Assembly: GCF_004006395.2 (NCBI RefSeq)
Contig: NZ_CP029758.2
Span: 2,666,001 to 2,730,000 of the forward strand
Direction of reading: 5' to 3'
Source of the DNA: Clostridium sp. AWRP
GTDB taxonomy: Bacteria > Bacillota > Clostridia > Clostridiales > Clostridiaceae
Length of the DNA stretch: 64,000 bases
The notes beneath the pieces are model-generated. The model searched no databases and was not told the DNA's origin. It was given only the letters and a program-made list of their open reading frames with translations. Positions within the stretch are counted from its first letter, which is position 1; every line of letters starts with the position of its first letter. Both the position numbers and the translations under genes were made by a program. Positions 44,412 through 52,785 of the stretch are shown here, piece by piece.

Positions 44412-46310
44412 TTACATTTGTATATTATACTTTTTTATCTTGCTGTATAAAGTATTTCTCCTTATACCAAGTGCTTCTGCTGAATGGGTTATATTCCCCT
44501 TAAACTTCTTCAATACCTTAATTACATGTTCTTTTTCCATATAATCTAGCTTTAAACACTCATCACTGATATCCACAAGTACCTCATTATCACAATTTCC
44601 TTGTGTAAAATAACCTGCTGGTATAGATCCTGTATTTACAATTAATTCAACCAAATTTTCCAATTCTCTTATATTCCCGGGCCAGTTATAGTTAATCATT
44701 TTCTTCAAGTATTCTTCTGATATAACCGGCTCCTTTTTATTTAACTTTTGTGCTATATTCTTAACAAAATGTTGAATAAGAAGGGGTATATCCCTCTTTC
44801 TTTCTCTAAGTGGAGGTAAGAATAAAGGCAGCACATTTAATCTATAATATAAGTCTTTTCTAAATCTTCCAGCTTCTACTTCTTTTTTTAAATCTCTGTT
44901 TGTCACAGCTATAATTCTTACATCTACAGGTATAGATTTTGAGCTTCCAATTCTCGTTATTACGCCTTCCTGTACAACTCTTAGGAGCTTTGTCTGCATA
45001 TCAAGTGGCATTTCTCCAATTTCATCCAGCATTATAGTTCCACCATCTGCCAATTCAAATTTTCCAAGGTTGCCTCCCTTTTTGGCTCCTGTAAAAGCTC
45101 CTTCTTCATATCCAAAAAGCTCTGACTCTATAAGCTGTTTAGGGATGGCACCACAATTTAAAGCTACAAATGGTCCATCTACCCTTCTGCTGTAATTATG
45201 AATTGATTGTGCAAACACTTCTTTTCCCGTACCACTTTCCCCCATTATAAGTATAGTTGATTTACTATCTGAAATCTTTTTTGCATAATTTACTACTTTT
45301 GTAAAGTTTTCATCCTGACCCATTATTTTACCAAAAGTATAGTAAGCCTGGCCATTATTTTTTTTATTTACCTTTTTTAATTTCTCAAAAACATAAACTA
45401 TCTCAATATTATTACCATCATCGCAATTGTATATTGAACTAGTAGTTACTTGATACTGAATCTTATTTCTTAGTGCAACAATAATTGTTTCTTTTGAAGT
45501 ACTTTCTCCTAAATATATAGGTGTTTTTATATTATTCCAGTTTTCTATAATATCTTCCATATTGTTTGTCTCTAACTTATTACCCCTTATGCCAAACATA
45601 TCCTGTGCCTTTTTATTGCAAATTTTTATCTTGCCATTTATATCCGAGGTTATTATAGCAACAGGGCTGGAATTAAATATATTTTTTATATGCTTGTAAT
45701 TCATATCTTGAATCTTATTGTACTCTTCTACTTTAAGCATTTCTTCTATAGCATTTGACGCTGCTATAACCATACCAAGGGTATGGGAATGTACAAACTC
45801 AATATATCCAGTAAGATTCAATACACCTATAAGTTTTCCTTTATTATCTTTTATAGGTGCCGCAGAACACGTCCACCTATGATATGCATTAATAAAATGA
45901 TCATCTCCAGAAATTTGAACTGGCAGCTTACTTTTTATAACTACACTCATAGCATTTGTTCCAATATTTTCTTCATTCATAAAAGCTCCCGGTATCATTT
46001 TTAAAGAAAAGGCTTCTTCGAGTATTTTTTCATCACCTAATGCATTTAATATGCATCCTTCTCCGTCTGTAAGTAATACAAAAAAATTAAATCCCTTTAC
46101 AAAATTAATTAACTGCTCCATATAAGGTGCTGCAGTCAATATTAAATTTCTGTTAGCTGCAAATCTTTTCTGTAATTCAGCATCGTGTATTATTTTTTTA
46201 CTAAATACCTGGTGTGAATCAATACTGAACTCTTTACATCTTCTATGTGAAAGTTCTATATTAGGCTTGGATACAACTGCATTGTCCAATTTGCAACTAG
46301 CTGCATTCAT
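44412..46310 (-). CDS. Sigma-54-dependent activator, paralog 2
   Basis: This 632-residue protein has the same GAF-PAS-AAA+-Fis layout as paralog 1, with GESGTGKE, GAFTGA, IMLDEIGE and the HTH GIRRNTLYSKIKKY. GGGGGG lies 6 nt before ATG 46310. At DNA level it is nearly identical to paralog 3 (55854-57749). The differences are scattered, with one extra codon in the inter-domain linker (CDDGNNIEIV versus CDDDNIEIV). Such identity over 1.9 kb next to more diverged neighbours points to recent duplication or gene conversion. It is the last gene of unit 2 and most likely activates the mop promoter of that unit. Confidence 0.9.
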   Translation of the reverse strand: MNAASCKLDNAVVSKPNIELSHRRCKEFSIDSHQVFSKKIIHDAELQKRFAANRNLILTAAPYMEQLINFVKGFNFFVLLTDGEGCILNALGDEKILEEAFSLKMIPGAFMNEENIGTNAMSVVIKSKLPVQISGDDHFINAYHRWTCSAAPIKDNKGKLIGVLNLTGYIEFVHSHTLGMVIAASNAIEEMLKVEEYNKIQDMNYKHIKNIFNSSPVAIITSDINGKIKICNKKAQDMFGIRGNKLETNNMEDIIENWNNIKTPIYLGESTSKETIIVALRNKIQYQVTTSSIYNCDDGNNIEIVYVFEKLKKVNKKNNGQAYYTFGKIMGQDENFTKVVNYAKKISDSKSTILIMGESGTGKEVFAQSIHNYSRRVDGPFVALNCGAIPKQLIESELFGYEEGAFTGAKKGGNLGKFELADGGTIMLDEIGEMPLDMQTKLLRVVQEGVITRIGSSKSIPVDVRIIAVTNRDLKKEVEAGRFRKDLYYRLNVLPLFLPPLRERKRDIPLLIQHFVKNIAQKLNKKEPVISEEYLKKMINYNWPGNIRELENLVELIVNTGSIPAGYFTQGNCDNEVLVDISDECLKLDYMEKEHVIKVLKKFKGNITHSAEALGIRRNTLYSKIKKYNIQM

Positions 46311-46324
46311 TATAATCCCCCCAT

Positions 46325-46385
46325 CATAATAACAATTTTCAAGTCCATTAACATTCTTCTATTTTCCCATTGTAGAAGAACATCA
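46325..46385 (-). pseudogene. Scar of the histidine phosphatase gene (unit 2)
   Basis: Between XdhC and activator 2 the minus strand reads TTCTACAATGGGAAAATAGAA and then TTGAAAATTGTTATTATGATGGGGGG. It matches the phosphatase 3' end of unit 1, which encodes FNNGKWNWKLLL, and the following GGGGGG ribosome site. Two stops interrupt it. The NTP transferase and most of the phosphatase gene are therefore deleted here. Confidence 0.7.
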
Positions 46386-46388
46386 TAT

Positions 46389-47468
46389 TTAAATAATCAT
46401 AGCTTCAATTCTATTTTTTTGATTGAAAGACTCCCTTTCAACTTTTATAAGTTCTGCTGCAATACTTATTGCTATCTCTTCAGGAGTTTGCGCAAATATA
46501 GTAATACCTATAGGGCTGTGTACCCTTTTTAAGTCTTCCTCTGTATACCCTTCATCTAAAAGACAATTATATACAAATTCTCTTTTGGCCTTACTTCCTA
46601 TCATACCTATATACTCTGCATCAGTTCTAAGCATTTGCCCGAGAACTTCCTTGTCATAGGCATGTCCCCTAGTAACTATTACTATATAACTGTTATTATC
46701 TACATTTATATATTTAAGTATATTTTGAAAAGAAGGAACTACTTTTACTTCCTCAATATCTTTAAATCTTTCTCTATTTGCAAATTCTTTCCTATCATCT
46801 ATAACAATAGTTTTAAAATCCAATATTTTTGTTACTTCTGCGATTTTTTGTGATACATGTCCTGCCCCTATTATATATAAGGTTTTACTATTTAAAACAG
46901 GTTCTATTAAATAATGCCCCCCCTCTAGAGCAATATATTGTATAGTAACATGTTTAAATTCTTCTCTTATCCTCCTTATTACACACTGAACTTTCTCATC
47001 TTCTTCACCATAAAGTGATGACTCACTACAAACCCATTTATCTATACCTTTTATGCTCTTTCCTTCTTTAGGAATCCTAGTTACAATTACAAAATTATCT
47101 CCTCTTCTTTTTAGCTTCTGAACATTTTTATACATTTCCACCATTTTACTGTCATTGTAATCCACATATTCCAAAAGCAATTTAATGTCTCCACCACATG
47201 CTGCTTCTAATTTTTCAGTTTTTTCACTAGTAAGTAAACATTTTTTAATTATATATGCACCATTTTCAAAAACTTTTGAAGACAATTTTATAGCTGCAGC
47301 TTCAAATATACCACCGCCTATAGTTCCTATAATTGAAAAATCTTCTTTTATAACCATCTTGGTACTCTCTTCTCTAGACACAGATTTCGATTTTTTAAAA
47401 ACAGTAGCTAAAACAAATTTCTCTTTTTTATCTAAAAGCTCATTTATTGTTTCATAAATATCCTCCAT
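46389..47468 (-). CDS. XdhC/CoxI family molybdenum-cofactor insertion protein (unit 2)
   Basis: This 359-residue paralog of the unit 1 XdhC protein has KKSKSVSREESTKMVI, IGTIGGGIFE, LEAACGGDI (conserved Cys) and a Rossmann domain (YIIGAGHVSQKIAEV, MIGSKAKREFV). The C-terminal tail (FNQKNRIEAMII) differs from unit 1 because the following genes are deleted and the frame runs into non-homologous sequence. ATG 47468 follows GGGGGAGAGGG, which is itself the 3' end of the relic ligase gene. Its role should be cofactor sulfuration and delivery to the Mop enzyme of unit 2. Confidence 0.9.
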   Translation of the reverse strand: MEDIYETINELLDKKEKFVLATVFKKSKSVSREESTKMVIKEDFSIIGTIGGGIFEAAAIKLSSKVFENGAYIIKKCLLTSEKTEKLEAACGGDIKLLLEYVDYNDSKMVEMYKNVQKLKRRGDNFVIVTRIPKEGKSIKGIDKWVCSESSLYGEEDEKVQCVIRRIREEFKHVTIQYIALEGGHYLIEPVLNSKTLYIIGAGHVSQKIAEVTKILDFKTIVIDDRKEFANRERFKDIEEVKVVPSFQNILKYINVDNNSYIVIVTRGHAYDKEVLGQMLRTDAEYIGMIGSKAKREFVYNCLLDEGYTEEDLKRVHSPIGITIFAQTPEEIAISIAAELIKVERESFNQKNRIEAMII

Positions 47469-47470
47469 AA

Positions 47471-47542
47471 TTACCCTCTCCCCCTATTATCATGTACTTT
47501 TTCTTCATCAACTATCTATGCTTCAAGGGATGTCATTTTCAT
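47471..47542 (-). pseudogene. Relic of the AMP-forming ligase gene (unit 2)
   Basis: In one frame this stretch reads MKMTSLEA, stop, IVDEEKVHDNRGRG, stop. The first half matches the ligase start of unit 1 (MKLTPLEAWIVD) with Trp changed to TAG. The second half matches the ligase end (KIYDYRGRG). All of the central ligase codons are gone. The first eight codons are now read as the C-terminus of TrsS. Confidence 0.85.
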
Positions 47543-48904
47543 TTTGACTTTGCAATTTCTATAAATATAATTTCCTCCTGCATCTGTAATATTGTACATA
47601 CAAAATGGTATAAGTTTTCCTTCTTCACTTACTACATGAATACAGCAGTCCTTCACTCTTTCCAAATCCACATTCCAGATATCTTGAAATGCCATGCCAG
47701 ATATACTGAAAGAATAATTATTTATGTTGTATAATATCTTATCCCAACTATCAATTTTACTAAACTTCACCTTTGTATTAGGATTAGTTACTTTTCTAGA
47801 AGACCAGTTTCGTGAAACAAATTCCTTGGCTTTTCTTGCCCCCTCTTCTGCCTTCTCATTTTTGCTGCAGCAGCCTTTAGAATTATTTGTAACATTTATT
47901 AATTCCTTTTTATCTTTATATATATAATTGCCATGAAAAGAACAAAGTGCATTTTCACATCCAGGAGGTTTCATGCTTTCTATTTTAAATTTTCCAGATG
48001 TTTGTTTTTCTATATTTTCCATGATTTCAGGGAGGGTAATTCTTTGTTCTTCTTTGGGAATCGATGGTACCCTTCCGAAATAACTCACAGGTTGAAAATG
48101 TACTCCCCTTACTGCAGGCATATTATTCAATCCAAAATTTATGATTTCTCCTATATTATCCTCATTTATTCCAGGAACTATAGTCGGCACGAGAACTACA
48201 CCTATATTATGCTTTCTACAGTTTTCTATAGCCTTCACCTTAATGTTCAAAAGTTCAGCTCCCCTTAATTTTCTATATATCAAATCCGTTGTACCATCAA
48301 ATTGTAAAAAAATAGAACTAAGTCCTGATATCTTTAATTTTTTAACATAATCCTCATCTTGTGCCATACGTATACCATTGGTATTCACCTGTATGAACTT
48401 GAATCCAAGTTTCCTCCCTAATTTTATTATATCGGGCAAATCATCTCTAATAGTAGGTTCTCCCCCTGACAACTGTACATTGCAACCTCCAGAAGATTCC
48501 ATTAATTTTTCATACATAAATTTTATTTTTTCTATGGGAATATCTTCTTCCTTACCTGCATAAGAATCTGCAAAACAAAATTTACATTTTAAATTACACC
48601 TTTGAGTAACTTCTATTAAACCTGTACATGTATGCTGCCTATGCTCACTGCAAAGGCCGCAGTCAAATGGGCATCCTTTTTCAACCTTTGTAGAAGGATT
48701 TTTTATATAAGCCCTTTTCTTATTCCTAACCCATGTTTTCATGGGAATACTACCTTTCCACAAAATAGTTCTAAATTGTCCGTGATCTGGGCAATATTTT
48801 TCCATATAAACTTTACTACCATCCAAAACTTTTTTTGCATCAATCTTTTTTAAACAAATTGGACATAAACTTTGAGTTTCAGAAATTATATCTTCACTTT
48901 TCAC
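47516..48904 (-). CDS. trsS: Radical SAM protein, TrsS family
   Basis: This 462-residue protein has a radical SAM cluster at C103, C107 and C110 (RCNLKCKFCF), QLSGGEPTIRDD near 140 and several further Cys groups (CPIC at the N-terminus, GCPFDCGLC near 78-85, GCCS near 350, DCC near 430). TrsS members occur as selenoproteins in some species. Here the GCCS site is encoded by Cys codons with no in-frame TGA. It probably modifies a cofactor or partner in the Mop maturation system. GTG 48904 overlaps the upstream stop (GTGA). The last eight residues derive from the start of the deleted ligase gene, so the C-terminus is not native. Confidence 0.85.
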   Translation of the reverse strand: MKSEDIISETQSLCPICLKKIDAKKVLDGSKVYMEKYCPDHGQFRTILWKGSIPMKTWVRNKKRAYIKNPSTKVEKGCPFDCGLCSEHRQHTCTGLIEVTQRCNLKCKFCFADSYAGKEEDIPIEKIKFMYEKLMESSGGCNVQLSGGEPTIRDDLPDIIKLGRKLGFKFIQVNTNGIRMAQDEDYVKKLKISGLSSIFLQFDGTTDLIYRKLRGAELLNIKVKAIENCRKHNIGVVLVPTIVPGINEDNIGEIINFGLNNMPAVRGVHFQPVSYFGRVPSIPKEEQRITLPEIMENIEKQTSGKFKIESMKPPGCENALCSFHGNYIYKDKKELINVTNNSKGCCSKNEKAEEGARKAKEFVSRNWSSRKVTNPNTKVKFSKIDSWDKILYNINNYSFSISGMAFQDIWNVDLERVKDCCIHVVSEEGKLIPFCMYNITDAGGNYIYRNCKVKMKMTSLEA

Positions 48905-49362
48905 ACATCATCATCCCTATCTCCAAAATCATATCCATATTTACATATTATCTGTTGAATCTTTTCATAATTTTTGAGAAGTATTTCTCCGCACTTCACA
49001 GGATAATTTATATTGCCATTTTCATCACTTATTCTTTGAATTCCTATTATATCTCTACACTCAGTACTTTCAAATTCTTCTTTAAACCAATTTATATATT
49101 CACTTAACATGGGCTGAAAATTTTCACTATGACATTCTCTTGGCTCACCTTTTCCTGCATAAAGTCCTATAACTGCTATGCCTCCAGTTAAAATTCCACA
49201 TACTTTTTCATCGGAACCAAGTCCTCCACAAAATCCATTTAAAGCCTTTATCAAATCTGTATTCTCTATTTCTTCATCTTCTAAAGCCAATTTAAGAATT
49301 ATTTGAGTACAGCAAAATCCCGATGAAGCTAATTTGTATATACGGAAAGCAGTATCATTCAT
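48901..49362 (-). CDS. C-GCAxxG-C-C family protein (DVU1555-like)
   Basis: This 153-residue protein shows the spaced cysteine pattern of the C_GCAxxG_C_C family: SGFCCTQII near residue 17, NGFCGGLGSDEKVCGILTGG near 45-60, then single Cys residues in ECHSENF, TECRD and VKCGE. Such proteins are thought to bind an Fe-S cluster or other metal, and the biochemical role is unknown. ATG 49362 was chosen because GGAGG lies 9 nt before it. An in-frame ATG three codons earlier abuts GGAGG with no spacing. It overlaps the methyltransferase gene by 8 bp and the trsS start by 4 bp. It is absent from unit 1 except for its last codons. Confidence 0.82.
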   Translation of the reverse strand: MNDTAFRIYKLASSGFCCTQIILKLALEDEEIENTDLIKALNGFCGGLGSDEKVCGILTGGIAVIGLYAGKGEPRECHSENFQPMLSEYINWFKEEFESTECRDIIGIQRISDENGNINYPVKCGEILLKNYEKIQQIICKYGYDFGDRDDDV

Positions 49363-50089
49363 AACATTCATCCTCCTTTTTCGCTATCATTATAAAATAG
49401 CCAGGCTTACAATTTTTTAATAGCTGCTGAAATTCACAACCATCTATAGAACAGCTAGATACTTTATTCCAAAAAATGCTCATGGATCCATAAGTAAATA
49501 TTGTCTTTACCATAAGTTCTTTTAACATATCACTGCAATCTTCCAAAAGTTCTACATGAAAACCTATATTTTCAACTGTATTTTTAAGTTCATCTAAATT
49601 ATGAAGACCTCTCATACAACTATTAACTGAAATCTCATGAAGTTTATGGATAAATTCAGTTTTTCTTGCATACACATCTGTAATAATAAACCACCCACCA
49701 GGTTTCAATATTCTAAAGACATCCCCTATAACATTATTTAAATTTTCCATAAGGGAAAGGGTACATTCTGCAAAAACCCCATTGAATTCTGCATTATAAA
49801 ATGGAATTTTTTCACCTTTCCCACAGACAAATTTTAAATTTTTATATATTTTTTTACCTTTGTTTATTAACTTTTGAGAAGGATCAAGGCCAACTGCACT
49901 TATATTATATTTTTCACACAAATAATTTAATGTAGCTCCCGTACCGCAGCCTAAATCCATTACAGAATCTTTTGAAGAAAGTTTGCAAAATTTCACTGCT
50001 TTATCTGTCAATGTAAATCCCCCAGGCCTTAGAGTCTCTCCTGTAATATTTTTCATATCATCACTCTCATAAGCATTACAGCATTTCAT
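49355..50089 (-). CDS. Class I SAM-dependent methyltransferase (DVU1556-like)
   Basis: This 244-residue protein has a Rossmann-type SAM site: MDLGCGTGATLNYL near residue 45, a Asp-rich VGLDPSQKLI acidic loop near 68, and PFYNAEFNGVFAECTLSLM and LKPGGWFIITDVY near 100-140. The N-terminus MKCCNAYESDD contains a vicinal Cys pair. In unit 2 it lies between the two-CxxC protein (TAATG overlap) and the C-GCAxxG-C-C protein. The target is unknown; a cofactor intermediate or a thiol are options. Only its first codons survive in unit 1. Confidence 0.85.
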   Translation of the reverse strand: MKCCNAYESDDMKNITGETLRPGGFTLTDKAVKFCKLSSKDSVMDLGCGTGATLNYLCEKYNISAVGLDPSQKLINKGKKIYKNLKFVCGKGEKIPFYNAEFNGVFAECTLSLMENLNNVIGDVFRILKPGGWFIITDVYARKTEFIHKLHEISVNSCMRGLHNLDELKNTVENIGFHVELLEDCSDMLKELMVKTIFTYGSMSIFWNKVSSCSIDGCEFQQLLKNCKPGYFIMIAKKEDECYE

Positions 50090-50295
50090 TATTTATCCTC
50101 CAGTCCTTTTTCCACCTCCAGCATTTTACCTAAGGCTAAATCTTCCTCTATAATTACCATCTTGCACTTAGGACACTGCATAAGCTCAACTTCAAAATTT
50201 CCACCAAGATAACAAACTTTTACCTTTTTAAGTTCTAATTCTTTACTACACTTATCACAAATCCATGGAGTTGTTCCTTCTTTGATAACATTCAT
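50089..50295 (-). CDS. Small two-CxxC protein (DVU1557-like redox protein, unit 2)
   Basis: The 68-residue protein is closely similar to the unit 1 copy, with CDKC and CPKC motifs about 27 residues apart and the identical EVEKGLEDK tail. An extra Cys (KVCYLGGNF) is present here where unit 1 has Leu. It starts 2 bp after the flavin/Fe-S gene, and its stop overlaps the methyltransferase ATG by one base (TAATG). A four-Cys metal or electron-transfer role is likely. Confidence 0.8.
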   Translation of the reverse strand: MNVIKEGTTPWICDKCSKELELKKVKVCYLGGNFEVELMQCPKCKMVIIEEDLALGKMLEVEKGLEDK

Positions 50296-50297
50296 AA

Positions 50298-52571
50298 TTA
50301 TTCCTCCACTATTTCCATTCTGTGACTATACACACTTTTCACTAAAATTTCATCCTTGCCTCTTTCATATTCTACCCAATAAGTTACATTACTAATTCTA
50401 AGTCTGCATAAATAATGTGAATTTTCAGGATTAAAAAATCTTTCTTTATTTTTTTCGGCATTATCTATAGCTTTTTCTATATCGTCAAGTAAAATCAGTC
50501 TATCTTTCATTTGATTTTGAACATTATCAGGTATGTTTAATTTAAACTCATAATGCTCTATTAAATCATTTACTTCCTCATTCCACAGTTCTTTCAAAAG
50601 TTTAATTTTAAGAAGTGTTCTATTTTCACGCTTGCGTGAAAGAGTAGGTATTTTTCTTAAAGCAGCTTTTTCTAAATCATCGCTGTAAATTAAATCTAAA
50701 ATATGAAAAGTTTTTTTACCCTCATCTATAAATAAATCCTTACACATTGAACAATAAACTAAATAATCCAGGTTACTTTCATTTATTCTATCTTTTATAA
50801 AGTCCTTTGATTGTTCCTTATTTGCAAAATACACAAGTCCGCCATAACCACAGCATTTAGTTTTTTCTTTTGAAAATTTAAGCTCTTTTATTTTATACCC
50901 CAGGGAAGTTGCTACATTTCGTATACTTTCTTGAATTTCTTTATTATATCTAGTTGAACATGCATCATGTACAGTCAATGTATTGTTTTCCTCTATTTTA
51001 TTGCCCTCAGGCACTCCATACTTATCCATAACTTCCCATAGAGATATGAATTTCATATCCCCCATATATTTTTCAAACATACTGTAACAGCTGGAACAGG
51101 CTAAAATGAAAGTTGGTTTTCCTGCCTCTTCCCACTTATTTCGTATATCCTTTATATTTTTCTCAAGTAAATCCTGTCTTCCAGCCCAATCTGCTGGTGC
51201 ACCGCAGCAGCCCAGCATTATTCCAACTCCATCTTTGATATTTTCCATAAGATATTTATATATTTCAGGTATATATTCCGGAGAAGATGCCGGCAATTGA
51301 CATCCTGGATAAAACATATATTTAACTTTTTCATATCCTGGCTGATTTTTTACCATTGAAAAATATTTGCTATTGCTGAATTCCATATCCTTAAGTGCAA
51401 AATCATGAGCTGATACAGGCATTTTTTCTCTTTCTACCATACTTTCACGAGTTTCTTGTATTATATCCTTCATATCTAAATTAGAAGGACATACTTCACC
51501 GCAAAGTCCACAAAGAGTACAGGAATTAATCATTTCATTTGCATAATGATCTCCTAATATTATAACTTCATTGTGATTTATTTGCCTTATATATTTTTTA
51601 GGTGTAACATCATATTTTCTTAAGTGAACACAAACATTTGAACACTCTGTACACTGACATTTTATACATCTGCCTGCTTCTTTAATGGCTTCTTGTTTAT
51701 TATATTCTAAAGAATTTTTTTTAATTGCCTCTACTCTTTCTATATCATCTAATTTAAGTTTTAAAGGTGTATCATAAGCACCTTCATTTTCTCTTGCCAC
51801 TGTAAGAGAAATTTTTTGAAGATACCTATCAATAGATATGACCGCTCTTCTTCCAGAGCTTATTGAAAATATAACTGAATTGTTTTGATTTACAATTCTT
51901 CCTCCTGCAAACAAAGAACTATCTTCTACTTGATAAGTTTGTGTGTTTACTTTTAAATCTTTTTTCCAAACACCTGTTCCTATATAAACTGCATCATAGT
52001 TATTTACTATTTCTTCTAATTTCTTTTCATCTACAAATTCATTGAACTTAATTTTTATACCTTCCTTATTCATTACTGTCAATTCTTCTTCTATTGTTTC
52101 CTTGGAAAGTTCATCTCCTTGAAATTCCCATATCCTGCCGCCTATCTTATCACTTTTTTCATAAATAGTAACCTGATATCCTTTTTTATCTAAATCAAAA
52201 GCAGCTGTAATGCCGCTTATACCTGCACCTATTACTGCCACTTTTTTCCCATTCTTAGGTATTGGGATTGTTCTTTTTTTAGAAGAAAGACCTATTTTTA
52301 CTACGGCTTTTTCAAGTTCATGTATATTTACAGATCCACCTAATTTATTTCTTACGCATGCCTTTTCACAAGGGTGATCACATATACTTCCTACTATTCT
52401 AGTAAAAGGCATCTTTTTAGCCATAACCTTATAAGCTTTTTTAAAATCATCTTGCTCTATTGCATCAATGAAAGTTTTTACATCCACGTGTATAGGACAT
52501 GCAGATATACATGCTGAAGGTTTATCTGCAATACATAAATTCTCTTTATCTAACAATTTATTTAAATCCAT
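50298..52571 (-). CDS. FAD-dependent oxidoreductase with Fe-S and CCG domains (DVU1558-like, unit 2)
   Basis: The 757-residue paralog of 38809-41082 has the same length and domain order: CISACPIHVDV and CDHPCEKACVRN, then VIGAGISGITAAFDLD. CIKCQCTECSNVC and CTLCGLCGEVCP follow, then MLGCCGAPADW, ACSSCYSMF, TKCCGYGGLVYF and CSMCKD. The HdrD-like CCG pairs suggest a special Fe-S centre or thiol chemistry. It probably takes electrons from Mop. The start codon ATG 52571 aligns with ATG 41082 of unit 1. The spacing to mop is 214 bp and contains an inverted repeat that carries an inserted family B element. Confidence 0.85.
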   Translation of the reverse strand: MDLNKLLDKENLCIADKPSACISACPIHVDVKTFIDAIEQDDFKKAYKVMAKKMPFTRIVGSICDHPCEKACVRNKLGGSVNIHELEKAVVKIGLSSKKRTIPIPKNGKKVAVIGAGISGITAAFDLDKKGYQVTIYEKSDKIGGRIWEFQGDELSKETIEEELTVMNKEGIKIKFNEFVDEKKLEEIVNNYDAVYIGTGVWKKDLKVNTQTYQVEDSSLFAGGRIVNQNNSVIFSISSGRRAVISIDRYLQKISLTVARENEGAYDTPLKLKLDDIERVEAIKKNSLEYNKQEAIKEAGRCIKCQCTECSNVCVHLRKYDVTPKKYIRQINHNEVIILGDHYANEMINSCTLCGLCGEVCPSNLDMKDIIQETRESMVEREKMPVSAHDFALKDMEFSNSKYFSMVKNQPGYEKVKYMFYPGCQLPASSPEYIPEIYKYLMENIKDGVGIMLGCCGAPADWAGRQDLLEKNIKDIRNKWEEAGKPTFILACSSCYSMFEKYMGDMKFISLWEVMDKYGVPEGNKIEENNTLTVHDACSTRYNKEIQESIRNVATSLGYKIKELKFSKEKTKCCGYGGLVYFANKEQSKDFIKDRINESNLDYLVYCSMCKDLFIDEGKKTFHILDLIYSDDLEKAALRKIPTLSRKRENRTLLKIKLLKELWNEEVNDLIEHYEFKLNIPDNVQNQMKDRLILLDDIEKAIDNAEKNKERFFNPENSHYLCRLRISNVTYWVEYERGKDEILVKSVYSHRMEIVEE

Positions 52572-52597
52572 ATAACTCCTTCCCCCTTTTTAAATAA

Positions 52598-52760
52598 AAA
52601 TGAACCAGAAACTATGAAAACATTATCCTGTAATTTTTAACATCAATAGATTTCTTTCCATCAGATGGAATTTTAATTCCACCTGATGGCTATTAACAGA
52701 CCTTTCAGTCTTTTTAGCTCTTAGAAATCATTATCCAATTACTTGTTTCTGATTCATTTA
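52598..52760. repeat. Inverted-repeat stem after mop (unit 2) with inserted family B element
   Basis: AAATGAACCAGAAAC and GTTTCTGATTCATTT match the stem at 41395-41465. The centre is longer here because 52649-52736 holds a family B element (CATCAGATGGA hairpin ... CTTAGAAATCATTATCC). Unit 1 has flanking sequence on both sides but not the element, so it gives the apparent empty site. Confidence 0.65.
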
Positions 52761-52785
52761 GAGAGATATTTAAATTGTTTTCTTA

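Noticed and set aside
47516..48904. Selenocysteine codon in TrsS
   Set aside because: The family has selenoprotein members, but the corresponding site here is Cys-Cys and the frame has no internal TGA.
52649..52736. Molybdenum-cofactor riboswitch next to mop
   Set aside because: The element lies downstream of mop, recurs at non-Mo loci, reads the same way on the plus strand regardless of gene direction and does not match the Moco RNA layout I can recall.
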